Part shown: positions 45,502-57,263 of the stretch, piece after piece | Layout of the letters: the number at the start of each line of letters is the position of its first letter | Numbering within the stretch: position 1 is the stretch's first letter | Notes under the pieces: model-generated | Databases searched by the model: none | What the model saw: only the letters and a program-made list of their open reading frames with translations | Told to the model about the DNA's origin: nothing | Made by a program: the position numbers and the translations under genes | Assembly: GCA_900088475.1 (NCBI GenBank) | Contig: FLMG01002232.1 | Span: forward strand, 1 to 64,000 | Length of the DNA stretch: 64,000 bases | Reading direction: 5' to 3' | Origin: Hyphochytrium catenoides | Lineage: Eukaryota > Sar > Hyphochytriomycetes > Hyphochytriales > Hyphochytriaceae

Positions 45502-45782
45502 TGAGGAGGCACAGCGCCTCCTCTTCTTTACTTATTTATTGATTGACAGACGCTCTGAGGGTGCAGACGAAATAAAGTTTTGTCCTAGCTACCCTTGCGG
45601 CTGAGTTTAGAACTTCAAGGCTCCACTTAAATTGACATGCTTCCTTTGTCTTTATCTACTGCCAGCTTTATATAAGAATTGCTGTCGAAGTGAAAGGCTT
45701 CCAAGTTCCATTGGGGCAGTCGCATGCCCCGATGAACTGCTTAAGATGTAAATAATGCTCTTGAAACTTTCTCTCTTTACGG

Positions 45783-48700
45783 TCAACGTAAGCTGTCTTC
45801 TGAGGGCAAACGAGCCAAGAAGCGCATTGTCGGCCTCCTGCAAGTGCACAGATAAATCGTCAGAGAAGTGAAATGAGAAGTAGGAAATACCATCATTCAA
45901 GATAGAGCAAAGCAGGAGCAAAGATAGAGTTGACCTGGGTCCCATTTTTGTCTACTTTTTGTTCACTGTTCGGCTTTTACTATTCCCCAGATAGTCACTT
46001 AGGAGGCCTTAGTCTTTAGGAGAGTCGTACCCGTGTGGACAATTCCAGGGCTGGTCGAGTTGGTGCAGATTCCTGACGACCTTGAGCATCTCTTCGTGCT
46101 TGAGGGCCGTCCCGATCATAATTGAAGATCGACAGGCCCTGGAAGCAAACATTGCTTGCGCTTTAGGCAGGCGGACTGTCTTGGCCGGGTTGTCGGCAAG
46201 AAGTGACGCGAGCTCGTGAATGTCTGGTGCAGAGGGAACCGACAATGAGAACGAGAGATTTGAACAAATAACTGATTAGGATTCCAATACGTGCTAGGGG
46301 AAGAAACTCCTATAGGCCGTAGACGAGAGGTTTAGATATCTCCATTCCCAACCTAGGCAAGCAACCAGAGAGATGGCAGGATGGCCAGAGCTTCAGCGCT
46401 AGGAAGAGATATGGCGAAACACGGAATTTGAACGAGTGGATGAATAACAGGTCAAATGGAATATATCCGGGGGACTGATGAAGGCGTCGCGCACTGGTGG
46501 TGCGGGAGCAAGAATAAAAGCTCCTGTGTCTGACCTTCGACACCAAACTGCGTAGACCTGCTGAAGGGCAGTCCCTTCACTTGAATCTTTCTCGTTGGTG
46601 ATGCACTGTAGTCCACCTCCAAGTTGAACCCATTAGACGCGAAGGTCTCTAGGTTGTCCAGGATCACCATCTCTAGCCCCGCATTGATCTCTAGAGGAAT
46701 TGGACTAAGGAAATGGCAGCAACCAGAATTAGAGGTAGTGACGAAGGTAGGCACCCCAGCTAGGTTAACTTAGAAAGCCAAAGGATTATAGATCACTGTG
46801 GAAATAACGTCACGTCACAGGAGGAATCAGAAGGGCCTGACATTGGAGCACCAGCTAGATCATCATTAGGGATGGGACGAACCCTATTGAACGTCAACAG
46901 GGCAGGAAGAAGGGCGAAGGGTTCCAGAGAGTAGCTCATCCTTAATAGTCCCCAGCGACGGAAACGAATCCGCTGGGCATTCTTTCGCTAGTGCGAAGAG
47001 TAGAATGGAAGAGGTTTTGTCGCACTAACCTAACCAGTGGCTGTTGATGTATAGTGGTGCTCTGCATCAGCCGCTCATAGTTGAACTTCTCATCACATGC
47101 GTGCTGATCTAAAATAAATAGGTCCGAGCCTGCCCTCGCTATGATGAATCCAAGGTTAAACTGGCCGATGACCGTCATTTGCAAGAATGACTCCTGCGAA
47201 AGAGGAATCAGGGCAAACCTCAAACAGGCAAGGTTAAGGTGAAGAGGATCATCAAAAAGACAAAAATAGAAGACTCTCATCTCCCTCGAGCTGGAGGAGG
47301 CTGACAGCATATGAGAGTGTGGATAATTCTGTAGAACAAGTAGTGACAGTAATAGGCCCACAGACGTAAGACTAAATTAGCAGGAACAAACATGTCAGAA
47401 GCAACGGCGTCACTCATTAGGTCGTCAATATGCATGGTTCGTCTTGAAAGCTCACTTTGTCAAACACTCTCTCTAAAACGGCAGAAGCTTCCTGCTCCAC
47501 GCCGTCTGCCGTTGCCAACAGCAGCTTCTCATCTTGAGAAGAAAGGTCGTCTCGCTTTAAGGCACTTTTGTCGGCGCTGGTTCCGTTCGCTTCTGCTGGC
47601 GCTTGTTGGGTTGACGAGTGACGTCGAAAACTCTCCAAGATATCTTGCAGATTAACGGGCAAAGTCTGCAGAGCAAACGAGTACAAGGTAACGCATGAGC
47701 TTTGGTACCTGGATCTAAAGACATTAACAAGTTCTAGAGAGTGCTTGAGAGGGCCAAGAAAGGATGCAGGAAGAAACATCCGAGTGGGGTCGGAGTTAAG
47801 GACACTAACCTGATTGCGATTGGAGTTACGACCAAAGGCCGTCGCCTGCCGCTTCAAGGGAGACTCTGACAATCACGGTCAGGGAGGAGCAGACGTCAGA
47901 TACTTACCAGAGACAATCTTCCAGAGGAAAGGCACTAACGACCAGTTGACGTGGGATCGGGATGGCAGGCCACGAAGAAGGGCTTAAGCCAGACGGGGTG
48001 GAGAGTGAGACATGAAGAGCCAGATTGCGCTAAGACCTCACATCCAGATGGGACAATGGGAGGCAACACGGAGGAACTGGCTCAGTTTTACCTCTTCTTG
48101 CACTAGTCTCCTTCTCAAGACCACTGATGGATCTCTTTCCGGTTCCTGCCCCAATGGTAGCGTCAATGCTTTGCTGGGAAATTTTGCTGCGAGCTCCATG
48201 TCCTGTGCCTGAACAACAAAGTTTGGAAGGACTGACAGTAGACGGTGGGCGTAGCACCTCGACTGAGCTCTCTTCTTCCCCTTCCGTTGCTCCCTTGAAA
48301 CAATTCGAAGATGCCATGGATGCCTTACAACAAGCGACGGGGCAATCAGTGCATAGATGGCGACATAGAGGTCTCAGTAGCTTGCACACAATAAATGGGA
48401 TGGTTGGGCGAGTGAGGTTAAATGACGACCCTCACGCGAGTCAGCGAGAAACTGCGAATGAAGACGTCGTAATGCAAGGATGTCGGTATAGTAGGGTTTG
48501 ATGCCAAAGGAACTCGGTCCTTACATCTGATTCTGGTCTTCGGCTAATGATGGGGACCTGCTCGTCATTCTCCTTCAATGCTTCTTCTACTTCTACCGCT
48601 CCTTCCATTTCCATAACCATCGCATGTAATGCTTCTTCGTCTTCCGCTTGCGGCGTCCCATCTGACTCGAGGTCAATGGCCGTTTCGATGATTAAGCCTG

Positions 48701-51700
48701 CCTCCTCCTTGGTCGTTGGGTTCCGGTTTCCCTTATTGAAGCTCATGCCTGAATCTGGATTTATTAGCGAGAGATGGGCCCAGGCAAGGTCGGACTATGA
48801 GTGCGGAGAAAAGTCTTCAGAAAGGAGCATGAAGGTCGACGTCCATCGGCAGTTTTGCGGTACGTAGATGTGATAAAGATCAAAAATCGTCACACTAGAG
48901 TACATTTGGGGCTGCGCTAGGTAAAGAAGCTCTCACCGGTCTCTGCTCGTTTCTCGGGATCTTGAACCCTTCTTGACAAACCGCTAGAAGATCCAGATTC
49001 AGAGGATGGCGCAGAGTTGACTGGCAGGGACGGTTCCTCGAATGGAGAAGAGGTGCTTCGCGTGTCAGCCACGTGTAATTGCGCATCTAGCTCAGTAGAC
49101 AAGCACAACGTAGGTTGGATAATAAAAAGTACTGTTAGCTCGTGTTTGTTAGAGGCGTCCAACAGCCATACCATCTCTTGTTGCCTGTGTGCCCTCTGAC
49201 AGTGTTGGTTGATGGGACCTCTTCGCTGGCAGCAAATTAGAGGAAAGGGCCGGTGGGGCGGAGCGTGATAGGGAGGAGGAAGGGGGCAGCTGCGTGCTAG
49301 AGATTGACGAGAAGGAGGAGGAAGATAGAAGAGTCTGAGTCTTAAAGGTATAGCGTGAGGGCTCCCAAAGAGCATTCAAGCCATTCTTCAAGCCTTCTAT
49401 GATAGCCGCTTCCTGCCGACAACAAGGGAAGGGTCGAGACACCACCAGCATAGTGTCAGAGCGCCTTACTTCTTGAAGCTCAGTTAGATAGCCATCCACA
49501 CTGTGGATCATGCCGGCCCTTCAGTTAACTGCGTTTCTACTGCTACCTCGCTCCATCATCTTTATAGCACTGGGCCCTCGACGACCGATGAGAGCTCCGT
49601 ATATTGAGCCATTTGCTTCCCTTTCCTTGTTATGCCCTTCTCCTTCAAATCATCCATAAACCTATCTACTCCTTTCTTCTTTGAGGGTTTACCTCCGTTA
49701 ACATGGCCTCTCTCTTGTCAGGAGAAATGTTGATATCAAAAGAGCCCGGTGGAAGAGAGAAGTCGAGAATACATGCAGGCTTCTGCTTCATCTCAAACTG
49801 GCGCCAAACCTCATTCAGTGCTCGAGCTACCTGCGGATCAACCGATAGCTTAGTGCTTAAAAGAGCTATTTAGCTGATGTCGGATAAGCTCCGAACCCTT
49901 TTGAACCTTGACCTCGTCCAACAATCACTTCACTTTGTCCCTTGCCGTACATATAAGCAGGCATACCTTGGGTATGTCTACGGGCCTGCCATTGATAAAG
50001 AAGAATTGCCTATCACTGTCGCTGCGGCCGACACCTTCTCCTGCCTTCGAAACATAGCCCTCAACTTTCCCGATCGACGGCCTTTTGTTCTCTGGAAAGG
50101 AGGAAAGTTGATGCGGAGAGCCGTTAAGCGGAGAGATGAGCAAGATTCAGAATAGAGAGTTTACTTACCGTCCTGGGTCTCTGAGTTCTCCTCGTTACTG
50201 TCTCCGTTGTTACTTTTTCTTTCTATACTTTCCTCAGCATCGCTTTCACCACTATCCACCTCCATGGCTCCACTTTTCGGGGAAAACTCTATATCCACCT
50301 TCCTCAATGTCTTATAGAACTTTGAGCCGAACACCGTGACGAGGTTATCAGCTAGGGTCTTAGAGGTCTGCAAGTGAAGATTATAAGAATGTATCCTGAG
50401 TAAGACAGGAAAGGAATGGAGCGTGAACGCAAAGGAGCACGAGATCAATCTGCAACGACAAAGGCAGTCACGCTCCAACCAAAGGGGTTGAGTCCAATGG
50501 ACGACATCATCGTAGAGTTATGTGGATTTGTGCTTTTTGCGTGCCCAACAGCGTAGCAAGTATGTGGCACAGGAGGGGTTTTGGAGTGGAAGGAAGGCGA
50601 TGCCAAGCACTAATGGCATACAGAGGTTCAACTCAAGCTAATGCGGGCGGGCAAACATGCACTCTGAGGGGCAGAAAGGTTGCTTCAGCTAGCAGCCGCG
50701 GACTTCGGCCAAAAGGGGCACATGGACAAAGAAGGACATAGTGACCAATGTACCTGTGTAGCAATAAGCGTTTGGCGAGTCTTCCCATCCGGCGAGTTTG
50801 AACACGAGATCCGCTTATTCACAGAGATGAGACAGAAACCCTAAGAGCGACGAGATTAAGGCGAGATGACAGCGGTGAGCAAACTAGAGCACAGAAGACC
50901 AGAAGAGCAAGGTAAGGAATGCCCTTATGACGCCGTCTGCTAATCTCAATCACCTGCATAGTTCGCATCAACTTCGCCAACTGCTTCTTAATGTTCCTCT
51001 TGAACTCGCCATGGCGCACGGGGAGTGCCTGCAGATAGCAACAAGTGATCATGAGCATTGGCCTGCTCTCTTCTTGTTCTTCACTGAAAGTGCGAATGCT
51101 GACCTCAAAAAGGCCCCGGATGGTGACTGTGGTCCCAACTTGCCGTGCGGAGGTTTTCTAAAGACGAGCCGAACGGGTCAGAGATTGGACGAAGAAGCTC
51201 TAAGCAAGCCTTTGTTCGGTATGCGCTACACTTTGGGACTCACTTTGGATATAAGACTGCCAGCTTTATCAAACTCTAATAGTGAGCCAGTAGACTCGTT
51301 CACAGTCCTAGTGCAGACCATCAACGAAGAAGAAATTTGGCATAGTGCGCTCAACGCTTCTCCTCTAGAAGTAAACCAACGTCAGTGAATCTGCAGTATC
51401 AATCCTTATGATGAGCCAAGCATAGACAAGGATGGAATTTTCAAGGGTGCGAGAGTTAAGGCTGCTGAGTTTAAAGAACCTAAAGCCGAAAGACGAAAGT
51501 GAGTCCAAGTCCTCGAAGTCCCTCAGTTTGGATGTGTGGCTGCGTTTCGCCAGGAGTTCGAAGTTGGAAGGGTCAATCCCGCCGCCTGTAAGAGACAAAG
51601 ATGGATTGAGCCTAATCATCCGACTGGCAACCGACCGTCTACCACCTATTTAACTCTGTCTCTCCCTTCCCATCACTTCTGATGGGCAGGTTGCGCTCCA

Positions 51701-52385
51701 TTCATATACGAAGAGCGGCTCATCTGACTCTTCTTTCTTCTCATTGCTATCAATTATTCGCACTTGCCTTCACCTACAAGCCACCCTGGCAGTTCTCTCT
51801 TCATATGGTTGACTTACCATTATCAACCACTTCGATAGCATCCAACCCGGAGTTTGTCAGTTTCACTTCCACCACGGTGGCTCCGGCATCCTGCATGCCG
51901 TCAACAGGTCAGCGGGAAACAAATGAAAAGGGAAACGTGGAAGAAAGAGTGCAAGTCAATGCTCTAAAGAGAGTGAGGAGGGCTAAAGTGCCGCGATTGG
52001 GAGGATGGAAGCTGTAGTGAGCAGACTAGGAAGCGCCAAGTGTGAGAAGAGTCTAGAGAATGGCCCTCTAAGAAAGCCACGAGTGCATAGCTTTATTGAA
52101 GACTAAGGAGGCAAAGAGGATTGTGACTGGAGAGAGATGGGAACGAGGGGGAGATCCTATTATTTCTACCAGTGAGTTCTCCACCAGTTCCTTTACAGCC
52201 GTGGAGAGGTCAACCACCGCCTGGCCCGAGCAGATACGGATGGCATCCTGCTTAGAGATCGCACTAGGGAGGACAGAAGTATGGAAGGCGGATGACAGAA
52301 GAAGGTCAGCGTGAGACAGAACGGTGATTGGCCTACTGGTACAGAAAGGCCACTGCAAGTACCTGATCTTTCTGGCAGTCATCAT
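45783..52385 (-). CDS. PMS2: MutL homologue of the PMS2 (yeast Pms1) type, mismatch repair endonuclease
   Basis: With MLH1 it forms MutL-alpha, nicking the error-containing strand. Exons: 52385-52363, 52263-52170, 51890-51818, 51585-51480, 51364-51244, 51157-51104, 51028-50954, 50813-50754, 50367-50169, 50091-49967, 49830-49693, 49412-49172, 49086-48937, 48748-48525, 48208-48092, 47863-47810, 47665-47456, 47193-47030, 46704-46535, 46223-46031 and 45837-45783, about 881 residues. GHKL ATPase motifs: ELVENSL-DAGAT, VVDNGGGID, RSHTSK and GFRGEAL (97-103). [20 protein letters not shown] and INISPDKRE follow. The C-terminal metal site [12 protein letters not shown] (near 717) is intact, with FASRACR, CPHG and RPTMR. 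A poorly conserved acidic linker joins the halves. Exons around 47810-48208 are the least certain; an additional 27-nt exon near 47910-47936 is possible. Confidence 0.92.
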
Positions 52386-52767
52386 GCTGCAGTCCTTTTA
52401 CTTCCGCTCAAAACCTAGGAGGAAGGGTGCTAACTAGCGGAAAGGAGAGGATGAACGCGGAGTCAGCTTTCCGGCATTCTCTGAGTTCTGGCCATCGCAG
52501 GCGTCCAGCTGCTTTCCAAGCGGGGCACCGATTATATGTCTTCCGCCTCAAAGGTGTGACGCTACGAGTGATGTGCTGCTCCTTCCTGACGGTAGGCGAG
52601 GTCTCCTCGGCAACCGGACGTACGGTGCACTTGGTCCATGCTAAACTGATCTTCAACTGTTATGACCTATCTTTCCTGCTTTTTCTCTTTTCTTTACCTC
52701 TGTCTCTCTCTTGGTTTCCTTTCTCTCTTTTCAGTTTCTGCTCTCTTCAGTTTCTGCTCTCTCTCTA

Positions 52768-52798
<31 letters not shown>

Positions 52799-53213
52799 CC
52801 TCTCTCTCTCTCTCTTCCTTGCTTTCTGTTTCTCACAGTGCTCCTTCGCTCCTGTCGCCGCTGCTTGTCTCCTCTGCTCTTCCTCTCTCCGTCACATCAT
52901 CAGCTTTTCCCGCCAAACTTCCTCTCCAAAACTGCTGCTAACGGCTACCTGGCGGTCACTAGTTTCGGTTGGGGATGCTTCTTACCGAAGATTACTCTCA
53001 GTGGGAGATGGCGTGTCATCTGAAGCCTGAGATGAGCTTCCAGATGAGCTCCCAGATGAAGAAGAGCTTTTTGGAGCTCTTGCTGTCCGGTTTACTTTGC
53101 TCGCTGGGTTGGCTTGTGAAGCTGCTGGTGGCCATAGGTCTGTGACAGACCTTGCTGGCGCTATAGAGTGGGATTGTAAGCTCTACCTAGCTAGGTGACA
53201 GGTCTAGTGCAGT
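52386..53213. other. Divergent intergenic region with CT tract
   Basis: It lies between the PMS2-type start (minus) and the first acyltransferase exon I can support (plus). A (CT)n tract runs at about 52770-52815. Unseen 5' exons of the acyltransferase may lie here; a hydrophobic frame from an ATG near 53023 has no phase-compatible join that I could find. Confidence 0.45.
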
Positions 53214-56200
53214 ATGGTAGGTGCTAGATGTCTGCTGTCAACGATCGCCATCTTGATGTGTTCCCTTAGCTCTCAGTCTCGGCGCCTTCTCTTCTTCAGT
53301 AATGCATCCTTTGATACATCTTTTCTATATCAGGAAAAGTTCAACCGTTGGTCTGATAAGGAGACGGGCTTGAATCCCTTCGTGCCGTATAACCACACCC
53401 TTCGTGGTGCTCTACCTGCCAAAGTGCTGAGGGTGACATGGGGAAGTCTTCTCTTCACTGTTCGACTGATCCTTGTGTCAGTGGTTGTCCTGTTGCTAGC
53501 CCTTCTCGAAGGCCTTTCGTGGCTGCTGGTGAGCTCTCTGGCCTTTCTGATTGAGAGTTATTCTCATCCCACTTCTGGCGTGTTCCTCTTACTCTAACTT
53601 GCAACTACCGCGGTTGCACTCTCAGCAGCAGTTCAGCTATTGCTTCTCTGTCAGTAAGAGACAGACAACTCTTTGTATGCAATGTTGGCTCAGCTTGTCG
53701 AGCGGTTTCTTCTCCCGTCTTTGCTTGCCGAGTCTTCTTGCATCACTCTCACGGTTATTGACTCCCGCCAGATTGTTCCACAACTTCAAAGAGTCATTCA
53801 GCGACCCAGTGAGGCTTTGCTTGCTAGGCTGGTGCTAGTACTGCTGGGAGTTTTTGTCACGGAGGAGGAGGCAAACGTTAGGAAGCTCGGTCTCAGGTGT
53901 GCTTGCGTCGTTACCACTCAATGAATAGACACCGAGAGGGAGAAAAAGAGAAAATGAGCGCGAGAGGAGCATCCTTCTCATCTCAAACGGTCAAGCGCCT
54001 TCCAATAAGCCTGCCATGAAACTGCCAACATACAGAGAGTGCATTGGGAAACTAAGCGATATGAAGGAAAGAGCTTTTACCGTTTACAAAGACCTAAATC
54101 TCTTGCTTTGGACAGGCTTCAGATGCCCAAAGGCTCGAGAGCAGAAAAGGTGAAGAGCGGAGACATCATCATAGCCAATCACTCTTCATTTGTGGAGATT
54201 CTTTATCTTGCAGCGCGCTTTTCGCCTGTTTTCACTCTGATAGCTAATGAAGGTCCCTACAAGGTAGGTCTTTTGGCGTCAGAAGCCCACTTACATCGTT
54301 CCCACTGTTATATACTTTCTTCTACGCTCGGCTGCGCGTTCGTAGTGAGGCTTGGAAGAGTCTATCACCGATGACATAATGTACACCTTTTCTCTGCAGC
54401 ATATGTTCACATGATCCTTTCTTTGGCTGGTTAGCTATAGTCTAATGCGAACAGAGCAGGCCACATTCCTTACCATCCTCGCCCTCTTTGTAATCCCGTC
54501 GGTAGGGCACTGTCAGGCCGTGCGGGCTTTTTAGCGCCTTGCAGCAATCAATGGCCAAGCCACAAGTTCTCGCTTTCAAGGTTTACAACCTGAACACTCT
54601 CTTTCTCATCCATCGTCTTTCTTCTCGAGCTGCTTACTAGGTAGAATGTGCGACTGACTGCCTGCCACCCGGGCCTGCTGTTTATTACCACGTGTGGCCA
54701 GAACAATTGCGCGGCTGCTATTGCGCGGCTGCCTAGTCTGCTACTTTCAACCTTATCGTAGAATGTGCGGCTGACTGCCTGCCACCCGGGCCTGCTGTTT
54801 ATTACCACGTGTGGCCAGAACAATTGCGCGGCTGCTATTGCGTGGCTGCCTAGTCTGCTACTTTCAACCTTATCCTGTTGCTGTGTCGCTTCCCCTTGTC
54901 ATCTTTATGCGTCTTCCTTGGACCTGCCTCGCAGTCTTGCTATCTAAGCTCTGTACCACCATTGTGACCAATCTACCTTGTCAGGGCATACCGCTAAGTG
55001 AAGTCGTAAGGCGTGCCTATGGTCCAGTGGTAGTCTTGCCTGAGGTAGGTAGACCAGGAACGTATTAAGAAGGTAGTAGGGTTGTCTTTTGTTGGTGATA
55101 TGTGGGTTGAAAGGGTTAAATGCTTGTCTCGTCAAACAGTCCACAGGGTAGAAGCGACGTAGTCCCTAAAGGTAGTATTGAACCGAGAAAGAGGAGACCG
55201 GCTGTCACCCCGGCTAATAGGAGACATACGTCTTTTCTGTCTGTCCCTTTAGGGTGCCCGGACAAACTGCCGCGGGGTGCTAGAGTTTCTTCCAGTCTTC
55301 GAAGGTCAAGACAGCAATGATGCGGCGTTCAGACGAGCCCATCTCATGGCGTTCCGGTGAGATCAGCAAGACGCTCCTCTTATAGCTCTTATCATCCGTT
55401 CTGCCCTCCATGCCATCATAACTGCACTTTATTCCTTTCTGCGTCGTCTTTTTACCCCGGCCTGGTTTCTCGATGGACTAGCGGTCTCGACGCTACTTCT
55501 AAAACATGCTCCACTTTGGGTAGGTACGACTATAAGAACTTCAGCCCGGCCATGCCCGTAGGCAACTGGTACGCTCACCTCTTCTGGATCGCATCTCAGG
55601 TATATGCACTGAGCTATCGTCTTGGGTCCTTGCTGGCAGCGTGGCATCTATCCTTAAGTCGCTTAAGAGTCGGAAAGTGATTTTATCCAAAAACTCTCCT
55701 TATTTATCACGTTTCGTCGTAGTTTTCCAACCGCCTGAGGGCCACTATGACCTACGCTCGGGACCTTCCACCATTTCCTCAAGGAGCTTCCGATAAAAAC
55801 TCCAAGGACGAGCTTGGGAACTTGCTCCCGGAGACGCCAAGGTATAGCCGCATTAACTGTCACCTGTCCCCTCGTTCGCTCCCTCTTTCAGAGTGTCTTT
55901 CCTTTCTATTGTTTGTCCGTCTGTTCTCACTTTTTCCTTTGACTCTGGTCATTAGCCACTACATCGCCGCTATCCGCATGAGACTCTCTAATGTCGTTCT
56001 CCAATTACTTGCATACAATTGTTCCCTTTAACAGCCTCTGGGTAGCTCGAATACGCTCGATCCTGGCTGCAATGCTTCGTACGAAGACTGTCAAGCTTAG
56101 AGCTGAGGACCATAGGACTTTCTCAGCGTACTGGGACCACCTAGCACAAGGAGGCAGGAAAAGTGCCGCTGAATTCACATCTCGTGCAGCACCTCACGAG

Positions 56201-56224
56201 CATGCCAAGGCAAGATTAAAATAG
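53214..56224 (+). CDS. PlsC-type lysophospholipid/glycerolipid acyltransferase with HX4E motif
   Basis: Eight exons: 53214-53528, 53661-53896, 54116-54263, 54985-55044, 55253-55356, 55524-55599, 55723-55841 and 56035-56224; 415 residues from the ATG at 53214 (a second ATG lies at 53256). Hydrophobic segments (VRLILVSVVVLLLALLEGL and LVLVLLGVFVT) precede the acyltransferase core. Motif I is IIIANHSSFVEILYL: His206 with Glu211 where the family normally has Asp (HX4D). Motif III is LPEGARTNCRGVLEF, followed by HLMAFRYDYKNFSPAMPVGN, which resembles fungal and protist Vps66/LOA1-like lysophospholipid acyltransferases. It probably acts on lysophosphatidic acid or lysophosphatidylcholine in ER or lipid-droplet membrane (inference). 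The 5' end and possible small exons in the 721-nt third intron remain uncertain. Confidence 0.82.
54641..54874 (+). repeat. 117-bp direct tandem duplication in acyltransferase intron 3
   Basis: Two adjacent copies, 54641-54757 and 54758-54874, begin GTAGAATGTGCG and differ at two positions that I can see. The unit contains an inner duplication of ATTGCGCGGCTGC. It is confined to the intron between exons 3 and 4. Confidence 0.95.
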
Positions 56225-57263
56225 TAATCTCAATATTATAGAGTTCTTTCCGCTGTCATTATCCAGCACATCTACTCGTACAGCCCTCAAACTCGAGAAG
56301 CCTCGAAGCTTCCACAAGCCACCTCAGCATCCTTCGCCAATAATATGGATTGATGGACATATTCTCACTAAAGCATAAACGCACCCATGTCAGCAGTGCA
56401 ACTTAGACCAGTGAGCTTCTTCCTCCAGCCTGATACAGAGCACTTGCATCTCAGATGCAGATGATCCTGCCTCTAAAGGACTGGAGTTTGCAAGCAATGC
56501 GTCTGCTTTCATTCTTCGTCTCCAACAGAGCTGCAGACCCACGAATCATCAGAACTCAGAAGCCTATATGTCCCGGAGGAGCTCTGGGGATATTCATTTT
56601 CAGCACCTATTTTAGACGATGTGGAGATCAGGGCAAGAGAGGATGTAAACAGGTATATGATGTCAGTCAATGAGCTAAGTCACGAATACAGAATAACCGA
56701 ACTTGAAGACATATTTGTTATTGGGGGTTGTTCGTCCCAAGCCTCTGTCTCACTCTCTGCTTCTCACTCACACTATCACCAAGCTCTGTCTCAAAGACAT
56801 AGACTTGCAAGTACAGTCAAATACAAATCTCTATAAAAGCGCATAAATCTTCCTCTTTATCTCTCTGTCACTTTCCCTTCTGTATCCATCGCTCTGGCAC
56901 AATGCCAAAGCATCATCTTCATGAAGCTCTTGGAAGCTCGCACTCAGCACTGACTCAGCCTCATTGAGCCTGTGCTCTATCCGTGGTCAAGCGTAGCTTC
57001 TGACTGGATAAAGGAAGAGGAGCAGGTTAATAGATCGCGAGGAGCAAGGCACTGTTGCCTGGCTAGATAGAGTAGATTCTCTAGGATCTGACTTGCATCG
57101 CAATGCTCTCAACCGCTGGGTAGATCAGCAATACGCGACACTGGATTGCTGGCGTCCTTTTCTCCTCCATTGCTCTATGGGCATCATATAGCCAGCCGCA
57201 GAGAGACAGATAGTAGATAAGCGCAAGACGCAAGAGGTGCGACAGGACCGGGCCGACAGCAGG
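56225..57263. other. Intergenic region, no gene seen
   Basis: About 1 kb between the acyltransferase stop and the CUL3 start codon. Only short unrelated frames are present; the CUL3 promoter should lie at the right end. Confidence 0.5.

Noticed and set aside
52427-53030. Serine/leucine-rich plus-strand frame of about 198 residues
   Set aside because: It is dominated by a CT microsatellite and has no domain; no phase-compatible join to the acyltransferase was found.
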